Shown one piece after another: positions 16,443 to 23,678 of a DNA stretch of 35,767 nucleotides. The notes below the pieces were generated by a model. It was given only the letters and a program-made list of their open reading frames with translations, did not search any database and was not told the DNA's origin. The stretch is from UBA5009 sp038043185 (GTDB taxonomy: Bacteria; Bdellovibrionota; Bdellovibrionia; Bdellovibrionales; Bdellovibrionaceae). The stretch lies in the NCBI GenBank assembly GCA_038043185.1, contig JBBTCO010000076.1, positions 1 through 35,767 of the forward strand, written 5' to 3'. Every line of letters starts with the position of its first letter. Positions within the stretch are counted from its first letter, which is position 1. Position numbers and translations under genes: made by a program.

Positions 16443-16558
16443 GGTCTTTTAGAGAGCCCTTCCTGTTGAAATCAGACCTTTGCGGTCCAGGATGTACTCA
16501 AGCAAGAGTCCATGGATGGACGTGTCTGATTTCAACAGGAAGGGCTCTCTAAAAGGCC
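16443..16558 (+). repeat. Structured inverted-repeat element, copy C (core on + strand)
   Basis: Arms of 35 bp with a single G-T wobble (16443-16477 and 16524-16558) enclose a 46-nt core (16478-16523) that differs from copy A at four positions. Two of them, core 32 and 43, are a compensated change in the second hairpin (C-G to T-A). The other two, 10 and 18, fall opposite each other in the first hairpin and leave a C-T mismatch. The arms share only short blocks with copies A and B (for example CTTCCTG, and GAC at the core boundary). Confidence 0.9.
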
Positions 16559-16731
16559 TCAATCCCGCCTAAACTACTTCATTGCGCAATAAGTCAAAAT
16601 GAGACAGTAGGCTAGACCCCAGGCTCCCCCTCGTCTATTTTGCGCTTCTCGAACTTGACGAATTCATTTACGAACTCAAATTGAATTTGTGAATAAACAT
16701 TCATCCAGAACTGAATAAATAAGGAGAAATC
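16559..16731 (+). promoter_or_regulatory. dnaK upstream region
   Basis: Intergenic sequence of 173 nt, the last part of a 535-nt gene-free interval otherwise filled by elements B and C and a short spacer without visible features (16338-16442). It contains TTGACG (16655-16660) as a possible -35 but no good -10 at normal spacing, and no CIRCE operator. Between 16651 and 16717 the pentamers GAACT, GAATT and GAATA occur seven times in the same orientation, a pattern that could be an operator or AT-rich chance. AAGGAG lies 5 nt before the dnaK ATG. A heat-shock-type promoter cannot be assigned with confidence. Confidence 0.35.
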
Positions 16732-18648
16732 ATGGGAAAAATTATCGGAATAGACTTAGGAACGACAAATTCCTGTGTGGCAATTATGGAAGGTGGAGAA
16801 GCTAAAGTCCTCGTTAACGAAGAGGGCGCAAGAACAACTCCGTCTGTTGTGGCGTATACCAAAGATGGTGAGCGACTTGCGGGCCAGATTGCAAAACGTC
16901 AAGCGGTGACAAATCCTGAAAATACCATTTACTCAGCAAAACGCTTTATCGGACGACGTTTCAATGAAGTGCAAGAGGAAATTAAACTTGTTCCTTATAC
17001 TGTTGTGGAAAAAGGAAACGATTGTGCTTTTAAAGTAAAAGATAAAACCGTTTCTCCAGAAGAAATTGGTGCAGCGGTTTTAGCAAAACTTAAAAAAGTA
17101 GCTGAAGATTATTTAGGACAAGAAGTCACTGAAGCAGTAATTACAGTGCCTGCTTATTTTAACGATTCACAAAGACAGGCGACAAAAGATGCCGGTCGAA
17201 TTGCTGGTCTTGATGTTAAACGGATTATCAATGAACCAACGGCTGCGGCTTTGGCCTACGGTCTGGATAAAAAGAAAAATGAAAAAATTGCGATCTATGA
17301 CTTTGGAGGAGGAACCTTCGACGTTTCCGTTCTTGAAGTCGGTGACGGGGTTGTAGAAGTTCGCTCTACGAATGGAGATACTCATTTGGGTGGGGATAAC
17401 TTCGACGTTCGTATTCTTGAGTGGATGATTTCTGAATTTAAAAAAGATCAAGGCATCGATTTGAAATCAGACAAAATGGCTTTGCAACGCTTGAAAGAAG
17501 CGGCTGAGAAAGCCAAAATTGAACTTTCATCGTCTCAAGAAACAGAAATTAATTTGCCATTCGTAACGGCAGATCAGTCGGGACCAAAACATTTACAAAT
17601 GAAACTGACTCGCGCCAAATTCGATCAAATGGTTGAAGACCTCGTCAAACGTTCCATCGAACCTTGCCGAAAAGCTTTGGAAGATGCGGGCCTGAAAACT
17701 TCTGAGATTGATGAAGTTGTCTTGGTTGGAGGATCGACTCGTATACCTGCCATTCAAAAAGCGGTAAAAGATTTCTTCGGTAAAGAGCCGAACAGAACTG
17801 TGAATCCCGATGAAGTTGTTGCTATTGGTGCAGCAGTTCAAGGTGGGGTATTGGCCGGCGACGTAAAAGACGTTTTGTTGTTAGATGTGACGCCACTTTC
17901 TTTGGGTATCGAAACTTTGGGTGGAGTGATGACTCGATTGATCGAGAGAAACACCACAATTCCAACAAAAAAATCGCAAATTTTTTCAACTGCGGCTGAT
18001 AACCAACCTGCTGTTGATATCCATGTTTTACAAGGTGAAAGAAAAATGTCACCGGATAACAAAACTTTGGGACGATTCGAATTGCAAGGAATCCCACCAG
18101 GACCTCGTGGAACTCCGCAAGTGGAAGTGACTTTTGATTTAGATGCGAATGGAATTCTTAGTGTCTCAGCGAAAGATATGGCTTCAGGGAAAACTCAACA
18201 AATCAAAATCACCGCGCAAAGTGGTTTGAGCGAAGACGAAATTCAAAAAGCGGTTAAAGAAGCTGAGTTGCGTGCCGATGAAGATAATAATAAAGCTGAA
18301 GCAGCAACGATGAGAAATCATTTGGATAACGTCATTTATAAAGTTGAAAAATTGGTTAAAGATTCCGGTGCTCAACTGGGCGAGAGTGAGTCGAAAAAAG
18401 CCACTGAAGCTGCAGTTGAAGCTCGCAAAATTTTCGATAACAAAACAGCTGAGTTATCAGAACTTAAGGGAGCCCACGATAAGTTAGAAGCTCTGTACAA
18501 TCAAATGACTGCCGAACTTTATAAAAAACAAGGAGCGGCTTCAGGTGAAAATGGCCAATCGGATAATGGCGCAAAAAACAGTGGCTCTGACAGCGCAAAA
18601 AAAGATGGCGATGATGTTATCGATGCTGATTACAAAGATGTGAACTAG
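16732..18648 (+). CDS. dnaK: Chaperone DnaK (Hsp70)
   Basis: ATP-dependent cytoplasmic Hsp70, partner of DnaJ and GrpE. The nucleotide-binding domain opens with GIDLGTTNSCVA and includes the phosphate motif IYDFGGGTFDVS and the GGSTRIP motif. The interdomain linker is DVLLLDVTPLSLGIE. The substrate-binding domain follows, with a Gly/Asn/Ser-rich tail ending in DDVIDADYKDVN, the typical bacterial DnaK C-terminus. At 638 aa it is full length. The start is fixed by the family and by AAGGAG. No grpE is in the window. It ends in its own strong terminator, so it is expressed as a single gene or with an upstream leader, apart from the following ATPase gene. Confidence 0.98.
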   Translation: MGKIIGIDLGTTNSCVAIMEGGEAKVLVNEEGARTTPSVVAYTKDGERLAGQIAKRQAVTNPENTIYSAKRFIGRRFNEVQEEIKLVPYTVVEKGNDCAFKVKDKTVSPEEIGAAVLAKLKKVAEDYLGQEVTEAVITVPAYFNDSQRQATKDAGRIAGLDVKRIINEPTAAALAYGLDKKKNEKIAIYDFGGGTFDVSVLEVGDGVVEVRSTNGDTHLGGDNFDVRILEWMISEFKKDQGIDLKSDKMALQRLKEAAEKAKIELSSSQETEINLPFVTADQSGPKHLQMKLTRAKFDQMVEDLVKRSIEPCRKALEDAGLKTSEIDEVVLVGGSTRIPAIQKAVKDFFGKEPNRTVNPDEVVAIGAAVQGGVLAGDVKDVLLLDVTPLSLGIETLGGVMTRLIERNTTIPTKKSQIFSTAADNQPAVDIHVLQGERKMSPDNKTLGRFELQGIPPGPRGTPQVEVTFDLDANGILSVSAKDMASGKTQQIKITAQSGLSEDEIQKAVKEAELRADEDNNKAEAATMRNHLDNVIYKVEKLVKDSGAQLGESESKKATEAAVEARKIFDNKTAELSELKGAHDKLEALYNQMTAELYKKQGAASGENGQSDNGAKNSGSDSAKKDGDDVIDADYKDVN

Positions 18649-18681
18649 ATATTCTGTCTTAGATAAGAGTAGATTTTCCAA

Positions 18682-18714
18682 GCTCCGTCTCATTTCGAGA
18701 CGGAGCATTTTTTT
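18682..18714 (+). terminator. Rho-independent terminator after dnaK
   Basis: A perfect 10-bp GC-rich stem GCTCCGTCTC / GAGACGGAGC (18682-18691 and 18697-18706) closes the loop ATTTC and is followed by a run of seven T. This is a textbook intrinsic terminator 33 nt after the dnaK stop. Confidence 0.96.
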
Positions 18715-18729
18715 AATCGCAGCATTTCC

Positions 18730-18760
18730 TTGACATAACACTCATTTTTCGGCGAATATT
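18730..18760 (+). promoter_or_regulatory. Promoter of the AAA ATPase-acs pair, possibly leaderless
   Basis: A perfect -35 TTGACA (18730-18735) is followed by AATATT (18755-18760, 19-nt spacing) or GAATAT (18-nt spacing). The -10 ends about 6 nt before the ATG at 18767, so transcription should start on or beside the start codon. No Shine-Dalgarno sequence is seen. Confidence 0.5.
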
Positions 18761-18766
18761 GAGTGC

Positions 18767-19930
18767 ATGGTTCAGAGGTTTATTGAAGACTTTTTTTATA
18801 ATCAAATCAAAAAAAATAAAAGTATTCTTTTATTAGGGCCTCGGCAAACTGGCAAAACGACTTTGATCAAAACGCTTAAGGCCCACCTCTACATTAATTT
18901 TTCGTTGACTCAAGAAAGACGACGATTTGAAAAAAATCCCGATCTTATCATTAACGAGATTGAAGCCCTATCTGGCAAAAATTTGATCGTAATCATCGAC
19001 GAAATTCAAAAGGTCCCTGCTATTTTAGATCCAATTCAATCGTTAATTGATGAAAAAAAGGCAAGTTTTATACTCACAGGTTCATCGGCACGTAAACTTC
19101 GTCGTCAGTCCGATATAAATCTTCTTCCAGGACGAGTGGTTTCATTAAGAATGGACCCGTTCATGAATTCAGAATTCAACCAGGATATAGATACTCATCT
19201 TATTTATGGATCCTTGCCAGGGATCGCTATTTTGCAAGATCTTAAACAGAAAAATATTGAATTGCGCTCATACGTGGATACCTATTTGGAAGAAGAAGTG
19301 AGATCCGAAGCTTTAGTTAGAAATCTTCCTGCTTTTTATAGATTTTTAGAAATGGCCGCGCTTGAGTCAGGAAAAATCATTTCATTCAATGCCATTAGCC
19401 AGTCAATTGGGGTCGCGCACACCACTGTGAGTTCGTATTATCAAATATTAGAGGATTGTTTGTTAGTCGAACGTGTGGATCCAATATATGAATCTGCAAG
19501 CCGTAAGAAGTTAACCAAATCTTCAAAGTATTTATTTTTTGATTCAGGTGTTCGACGTATGGCTGCAGACGAGGGCCCAAAATTAGGAGCGACAAGAAAA
19601 GGTGAGTTGTTTGAAAGCTTTGTTGGGCTGGAACTTATTCGTGAAAGTCGACTTAAACTATCCACACGAATTCATTTTTGGCGAGATCCTGATGGTCCTG
19701 AAATTGATTGGGTGATCAAATCAGAGGGTAAATATACTCCTATTGAAGTAAAAATCTCTGAACATCCCTCAAAAAAAGACATTAAACATTTAAAAACATT
19801 TATGCAGGAGTACCCTTGTTCTCAAGGAGCATACGTCATATGCACGGCGCCTAGAAGATTCAAAATTGAAAAAGACATAACAGCAATTCCGTGGCAGGAA
19901 ATTTCCAAATTGATGGAGAGCTTCAAATGA
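18767..19930 (+). CDS. AAA ATPase with DUF4143 domain
   Basis: A 387-aa protein of the widespread AAA_14/DUF4143 type. Walker A is GPRQTGKTT (24-32) and Walker B is LIVIIDEIQKVP, followed by a sensor strand LTGSSARKLRR. The DUF4143 half (about 190-350) has a winged-helix-like segment (AISQSIGVAHTTVSSYYQILED) and a C-terminal nuclease-like pattern with EIDWVI...PIEVK that resembles a PD-(D/E)xK core. The biological role of this family is poorly defined. Unusually, its stop overlaps the acs start (ATGA), so it is translationally coupled to a central-metabolism gene. It appears to begin on a leaderless transcript. Confidence 0.9.
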   Translation: MVQRFIEDFFYNQIKKNKSILLLGPRQTGKTTLIKTLKAHLYINFSLTQERRRFEKNPDLIINEIEALSGKNLIVIIDEIQKVPAILDPIQSLIDEKKASFILTGSSARKLRRQSDINLLPGRVVSLRMDPFMNSEFNQDIDTHLIYGSLPGIAILQDLKQKNIELRSYVDTYLEEEVRSEALVRNLPAFYRFLEMAALESGKIISFNAISQSIGVAHTTVSSYYQILEDCLLVERVDPIYESASRKKLTKSSKYLFFDSGVRRMAADEGPKLGATRKGELFESFVGLELIRESRLKLSTRIHFWRDPDGPEIDWVIKSEGKYTPIEVKISEHPSKKDIKHLKTFMQEYPCSQGAYVICTAPRRFKIEKDITAIPWQEISKLMESFK

Positions 19931-21831
19931 GCTCAAAAACTAAATCTCCAGAATCCTACGAAGAATTATACAAGAAATCCCTTGCTCAGCCTGAAGTTTT
20001 TTGGGCCGAGCAAGCGGAACGTCTGCGATGGACAAAAAAATGGTCCACAGTCAAAAAAGTTTCATTTAAAAAACCCGTTTCAATTTCATGGTATCTTGGT
20101 GGCGAGCTCAATGTTTCAGATAACTGCATTGATCGGCATTTAGCAACTCGGGCGAATAAAACGGCTTTGATTTGGGAGCCCGATAATCCAGAAAAACCTT
20201 CTCGTAAAATCAGTTACCAAGAACTTCATACTGAAGTTTGTCGTTTTGCCAATGTATTAAAAAAACAGGGAATTAAAAAAGGGGATCGAGTCACGATTTA
20301 CATGCCGATGATTCCTGAAACCGTGTTTGCGATGCTTGCGTGCACTCGGATCGGCGCCGTTCACTCGTTGATTTTTGCAGGATTTTCTGCAGAGTCGATA
20401 TTTGGTCGTATTGACGATTGTGAATCGGATTTTGTAATTACGGCCGATGAAGCCAATCGCGGTGGCAAAACTTTTCCTTTGAAAAAAATAATCGATGAAG
20501 CGCTTGAAAAAACTTCGCGAATAAAAAAAGTAGTCGTAGTGAAAAACACCGGCGCAAGCGTTTTTATGAAATCAGGTCGAGATGTTTGGTTTCACGATGA
20601 ATGTCGTTCGGTGGATTCGGTTTGCGATCCGGTGCCAATGCGTTCCGAAGATCCACTGTTTATTCTTTACACTTCGGGCTCGACGAATAAGCCCAAGGGA
20701 GTCTTGCACACGACGGGTGGGTATTTAGTTCATGCTTCTTATACTCATGAAGTGATTTTTAATTATCAAGAAGATGATATTTATTGGTGCACGGCGGATG
20801 TTGGTTGGGTAACAGGGCACAGTTATATTGTCTACGGTCCACTCAGCAACGGCGCTACCACAGTTATCTTTGAGGGTGTGCCTAACTATCCTGATCATTC
20901 GCGATTTTGGCAAATTGTCGACAAACACCAAGTCAGTATTTTTTATACCGCACCCACAGCTTTGCGAGCCTTGATGCGCGAGGGAGAGGCTCCGGTAAAA
21001 AAATGTTCTCGTAAATCATTGCGAGTCTTAGGAAGTGTTGGCGAGCCAATTAATCCGGAAGCTTGGAATTGGTACAATCGTGTAGTCGGAGACGAGCGCT
21101 GTCCGATTGTGGATACTTGGTGGCAGACTGAAACCGGCGGAATTTTGATTTCTCCAATTGCCTTTGTGACGAAAACAAAACCGGGGTCTGCAACTTTACC
21201 TTTTTTTGGTGTTGAACCTAAAATTCTATCTCCGGAAGGAATTGAATTGCAGGGAGAATGTGAAGGTGTTTTGGTTTTGGCAGATTCTTGGCCGGGTCAG
21301 ATGCAAACAGTTTACCGAGACCATGCTCGCTTTGAAGAAACTTATTTTTCCACCTACAAAGGATATTATTTTACTGGCGACGGCTGTAAGCGCGACAAAG
21401 ATGGCTATTATTGGATTACGGGTCGTGTTGATGATGTTTTGAATGTCAGCGGGCATCGTTTAGGAACGGCGGAAATCGAAAGTGCTTTGGTGGCTCATCC
21501 CGCAGTGGCAGAAGCTGCTGTAGTTGGCTATCCTCACGACATTAAAGGACAGGGAATTTATACTTTTGTTACTTTGAAGAGTGAGCAAATTCCCACGGAT
21601 AAATTAAAAACTGAGCTTATCCAATGGGTTCGAAAAGAAATCAGCCCGATCGCTACGCCAGATCTTTTGCAATGGGCTCCGAATCTACCAAAAACGCGTT
21701 CAGGGAAGATCATGCGAAGAATTTTGCGGAAAATTGCGGAAAATTTGCCTGAGCAGTTGGGGGATACTTCGACTTTGGCAGATCCTGGGGTTGTCCAAGA
21801 CTTGGTTAAAAATCGTTTAAATCTTATTTAA
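19927..21831 (+). CDS. acs: Acetyl-CoA synthetase
   Basis: Activates acetate to acetyl-CoA through acetyl-AMP. It shows the adenylation motif YTSGSTNKPKG, the aryl/acyl pocket region WWQTETGG, the hinge motif GRVDDVLNVSGHRLGTAEIE, and the C-terminal KTRSGKIMRR whose second Lys is the usual regulatory acetylation site. At 634 aa it has the family length. The start is ATG at 19927, overlapping the previous stop, with GGAGAG about 7 nt upstream. An in-frame GTG further upstream would only add residues read from inside the ATPase gene. The 3' end of the gene forms one arm of an inverted repeat. Confidence 0.96.
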   Translation: MSSKTKSPESYEELYKKSLAQPEVFWAEQAERLRWTKKWSTVKKVSFKKPVSISWYLGGELNVSDNCIDRHLATRANKTALIWEPDNPEKPSRKISYQELHTEVCRFANVLKKQGIKKGDRVTIYMPMIPETVFAMLACTRIGAVHSLIFAGFSAESIFGRIDDCESDFVITADEANRGGKTFPLKKIIDEALEKTSRIKKVVVVKNTGASVFMKSGRDVWFHDECRSVDSVCDPVPMRSEDPLFILYTSGSTNKPKGVLHTTGGYLVHASYTHEVIFNYQEDDIYWCTADVGWVTGHSYIVYGPLSNGATTVIFEGVPNYPDHSRFWQIVDKHQVSIFYTAPTALRALMREGEAPVKKCSRKSLRVLGSVGEPINPEAWNWYNRVVGDERCPIVDTWWQTETGGILISPIAFVTKTKPGSATLPFFGVEPKILSPEGIELQGECEGVLVLADSWPGQMQTVYRDHARFEETYFSTYKGYYFTGDGCKRDKDGYYWITGRVDDVLNVSGHRLGTAEIESALVAHPAVAEAAVVGYPHDIKGQGIYTFVTLKSEQIPTDKLKTELIQWVRKEISPIATPDLLQWAPNLPKTRSGKIMRRILRKIAENLPEQLGDTSTLADPGVVQDLVKNRLNLI

Positions 21832-21940
21832 AACTTAATATCCGGCGTTCTCCTCCCTCAGTCTCCCTGCGACGCACAGGAAGTGCGCCTCAGTCGCCAT
21901 CGGTCGTGCGGCCTTGGCTATTAAATTTTAAATAAGATTT
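21819..21940. repeat. Inverted-repeat element overlapping the acs stop codon
   Basis: 21-nt arms (21819-21839 and 21920-21940) are complementary with one wobble pair. The left arm contains the last codons and stop of acs. The 80-nt interior is GC-rich and holds a nested hairpin: GCGAC (21869-21873) with GTCGC (21893-21897), enclosing GCAC-AGGAA-GTGC. There is no T-tract after it. The design (long AT-rich outer stem, GC-rich structured interior) recalls the elements at 14744-16558, but the core sequence is different. Possible roles are 3'-end protection or termination of acs mRNA. Confidence 0.75.
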
Positions 21941-22054
21941 CTGAAGCTTTGAAATTGGGGGGGGGAAGGGAGAAGAATTAGGGAATGGAAGAGGGAATTC
22001 GGGACTTGAGCTCAGGCGGGAAGCCGTGTTAGGTATGGACCAACCGGAGGAAAA

Positions 22055-22594
22055 ATGACTCAATCAAAATTAATATTTTTAGTCGGTTTGATGTGTGTGG
22101 GAATTCTTTCGCGTTGGATTCCTCATCCTATGAATTTTACTGCGGTGGGTGCGATAGCGCTTTTAATTGGCTCAACTTATAGAATGCGATGGGTTTCTTT
22201 AGTTTTGCCGATGTTGATTTTATTTTTGAGTGACTTGGTTTTAGGACTTCATTCGACGATGATTTATGTTTATTCTGCATTTTTAATTTCGATTTTGATG
22301 GGACAATTGATTCCAAAACAAAATTACTTTCAAAAATCACAAGCTGTTAAAATTTTAGGTTTATCGCTTTCCTCGAGTTTAATCTTTTTTGTAATCACTA
22401 ACTTTGGTGTTTGGATTAGCGGTGGTCTTTATTTGAAGACTTTTCAAGGACTTGTTACCTGTTTTGTGATGGCAATCCCATTTTTGAAAAACCAAGTTCT
22501 TGGGGATTTGTTTTTTAGCGGAATTTTATTTTCTGCTTATGAGCTGCTAAGCAGAAGAGTGGAGATTGGTTCAAAAATCACCACTTCAGTTTAA
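22055..22594 (+). CDS. DUF6580 family integral membrane protein
   Basis: A 179-aa hydrophobic protein with about five membrane segments. The N-terminal pattern SRWIPHPMNFTAVGAIALLIG matches the DUF6580 signature (R-x-x-PHP-x-NFTP-x-xA), a family of putative small-molecule uptake components of unknown substrate. The start is supported by GGAGG 5 nt upstream. Its 3' end overlaps the convergent lipoprotein gene by 9 nt, leaving no room for a conventional terminator between them. Confidence 0.85.
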   Translation: MTQSKLIFLVGLMCVGILSRWIPHPMNFTAVGAIALLIGSTYRMRWVSLVLPMLILFLSDLVLGLHSTMIYVYSAFLISILMGQLIPKQNYFQKSQAVKILGLSLSSSLIFFVITNFGVWISGGLYLKTFQGLVTCFVMAIPFLKNQVLGDLFFSGILFSAYELLSRRVEIGSKITTSV

Positions 22595-23188
22595 AAGCTC
22601 AGCTTTTTGTTTTGCAAATTCGTTTCGTTCATTATCAGAAAGACACTCGTAGAAATTTTTTGAATTTTCTATACTTTCCATTGTTTTAAGAGCTCGTAAT
22701 CGATTCTCTGGATCCTTGCGGTCTGCGAAACATTTGGCCACGTTACGAATATTTTGGCTCAGGTTATTGAGATTTGGGCAGGCTAAATGTTTAGTTTTAT
22801 TCCTCATGGTTCGACCAAGAGGTGGAGACCATGGAAACTGGCCCTGATAAGGAAAACAATAGGCAGGTTCAGCGGAATTTGTATTTCTCTGAGAGGATGA
22901 TAGTGATAATAAAATTGTTGGTGAACAGAGGATAACGCCGCCGATGGTACCGATCGTAACATCATATAGAATTTCCGTTGTATATGCGGCGCCAGTGAGT
23001 GTGTATGAAATTAATTTCCCACCATTAACTTGAACTGTGTTTAAAACTTTGTAGGTCGTTTCATTTTCAGGAATATGTTCTAAGGCATTTTCGCATTGTT
23101 GGGTGTGCACGTCTTCAGTGAATTTTTGAGGTTTGCTTTGGCATGCCAGTAAACTTACACTTAATAAGTAAACTAATAAAGTTTTCAT
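22586..23188 (-). CDS. Lipoprotein of unknown function
   Basis: A 200-aa protein with a lipoprotein signal (MKTLLVYLLSVSLLAC, lipid-modified Cys at about 16). The mature part has six or so Cys, a Gly/hydrophobic central stretch (TIGGVILCSPTILLSLSSS), and a helical charged C-terminus. I do not recognise a domain. It starts 7 nt after the purE stop with AGG about 6 nt before the ATG, so it is the last gene of the purK-purE operon, although no purine role is suggested. It overlaps the convergent DUF6580 gene at its 3' end. Confidence 0.8.
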   Translation of the reverse strand: MKTLLVYLLSVSLLACQSKPQKFTEDVHTQQCENALEHIPENETTYKVLNTVQVNGGKLISYTLTGAAYTTEILYDVTIGTIGGVILCSPTILLSLSSSQRNTNSAEPAYCFPYQGQFPWSPPLGRTMRNKTKHLACPNLNNLSQNIRNVAKCFADRKDPENRLRALKTMESIENSKNFYECLSDNERNEFAKQKAELLN

Positions 23189-23195
23189 AAGTGAC

Positions 23196-23678
23196 CTATT
23201 TCTTTAAATTTTGATTCATTTTCTTAACTTTAATTTTTTGCATTGTCTGATGTTTCTCTAATTTTTTTGTAAGAGTTTTATCTGACACCGCTAAGATTCT
23301 GACCGCTAATAATCCGGCATTGGCAGCATTGTCGACCGCCACCGTGGCAACGGGGATTCCCTTTGGCATTTGCGCAATTGAAAGCAAAGCATCTAAACCT
23401 TTTAATTTCCCAACGGTGACCGGTACCCCGATAACAGGAAGTACCGTCAAGCTGGCGACCATTCCGGGAAGATGAGCGGCTCCGCCAGCGCCAGCGATAA
23501 TGACATGGAAACCTTTTTGTTTGGCGGTTTTGGCAAATTCGAACATTCGTTCAGGAGTGCGATGAGCTGAGACCACTTCCAGATGGGATTTTACGCCAAA
23601 CTCGGAAAGAATTTTTTCGGCATTTTTCATTATAGGAAGATCGGAATCACTGCCCATAATAATCGCTACTTTTTTCAC
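23196..23678 (-). CDS. purE: N5-carboxyaminoimidazole ribonucleotide mutase PurE
   Basis: Converts N5-CAIR to CAIR in de novo purine synthesis. The class I PurE motifs are GSDSDLPIM, SAHRTPERM (with the catalytic His), AGAGGAAHLPGMVAS and GVPV. At 160 aa it is normal length. It overlaps the end of purK by 4 nt (ATGA), giving coupled expression of the two enzymes that act in sequence. The C-terminus is Lys-rich. Confidence 0.97.
   Translation of the reverse strand: MKKVAIIMGSDSDLPIMKNAEKILSEFGVKSHLEVVSAHRTPERMFEFAKTAKQKGFHVIIAGAGGAAHLPGMVASLTVLPVIGVPVTVGKLKGLDALLSIAQMPKGIPVATVAVDNAANAGLLAVRILAVSDKTLTKKLEKHQTMQKIKVKKMNQNLKK

Noticed and set aside
14744..16558. CRISPR array or integron attC sites
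   Set aside because: There is no regular repeat-spacer spacing. attC sites have conserved ends and variable centres, whereas these have a conserved centre and variable arms, and no integrase is present.
14744..16558. Simple Rho-independent terminators for dnaJ and the protease gene
   Set aside because: None has a T-tract, the stems are much longer than usual, and the conserved 46-nt core would not be needed; a secondary role in termination remains possible.
19891..19926. GTG start for acs inside the ATPase gene
   Set aside because: The ATG at 19927 has a ribosome site and the ATGA overlap; the extra residues are only ATPase coding sequence in another frame.
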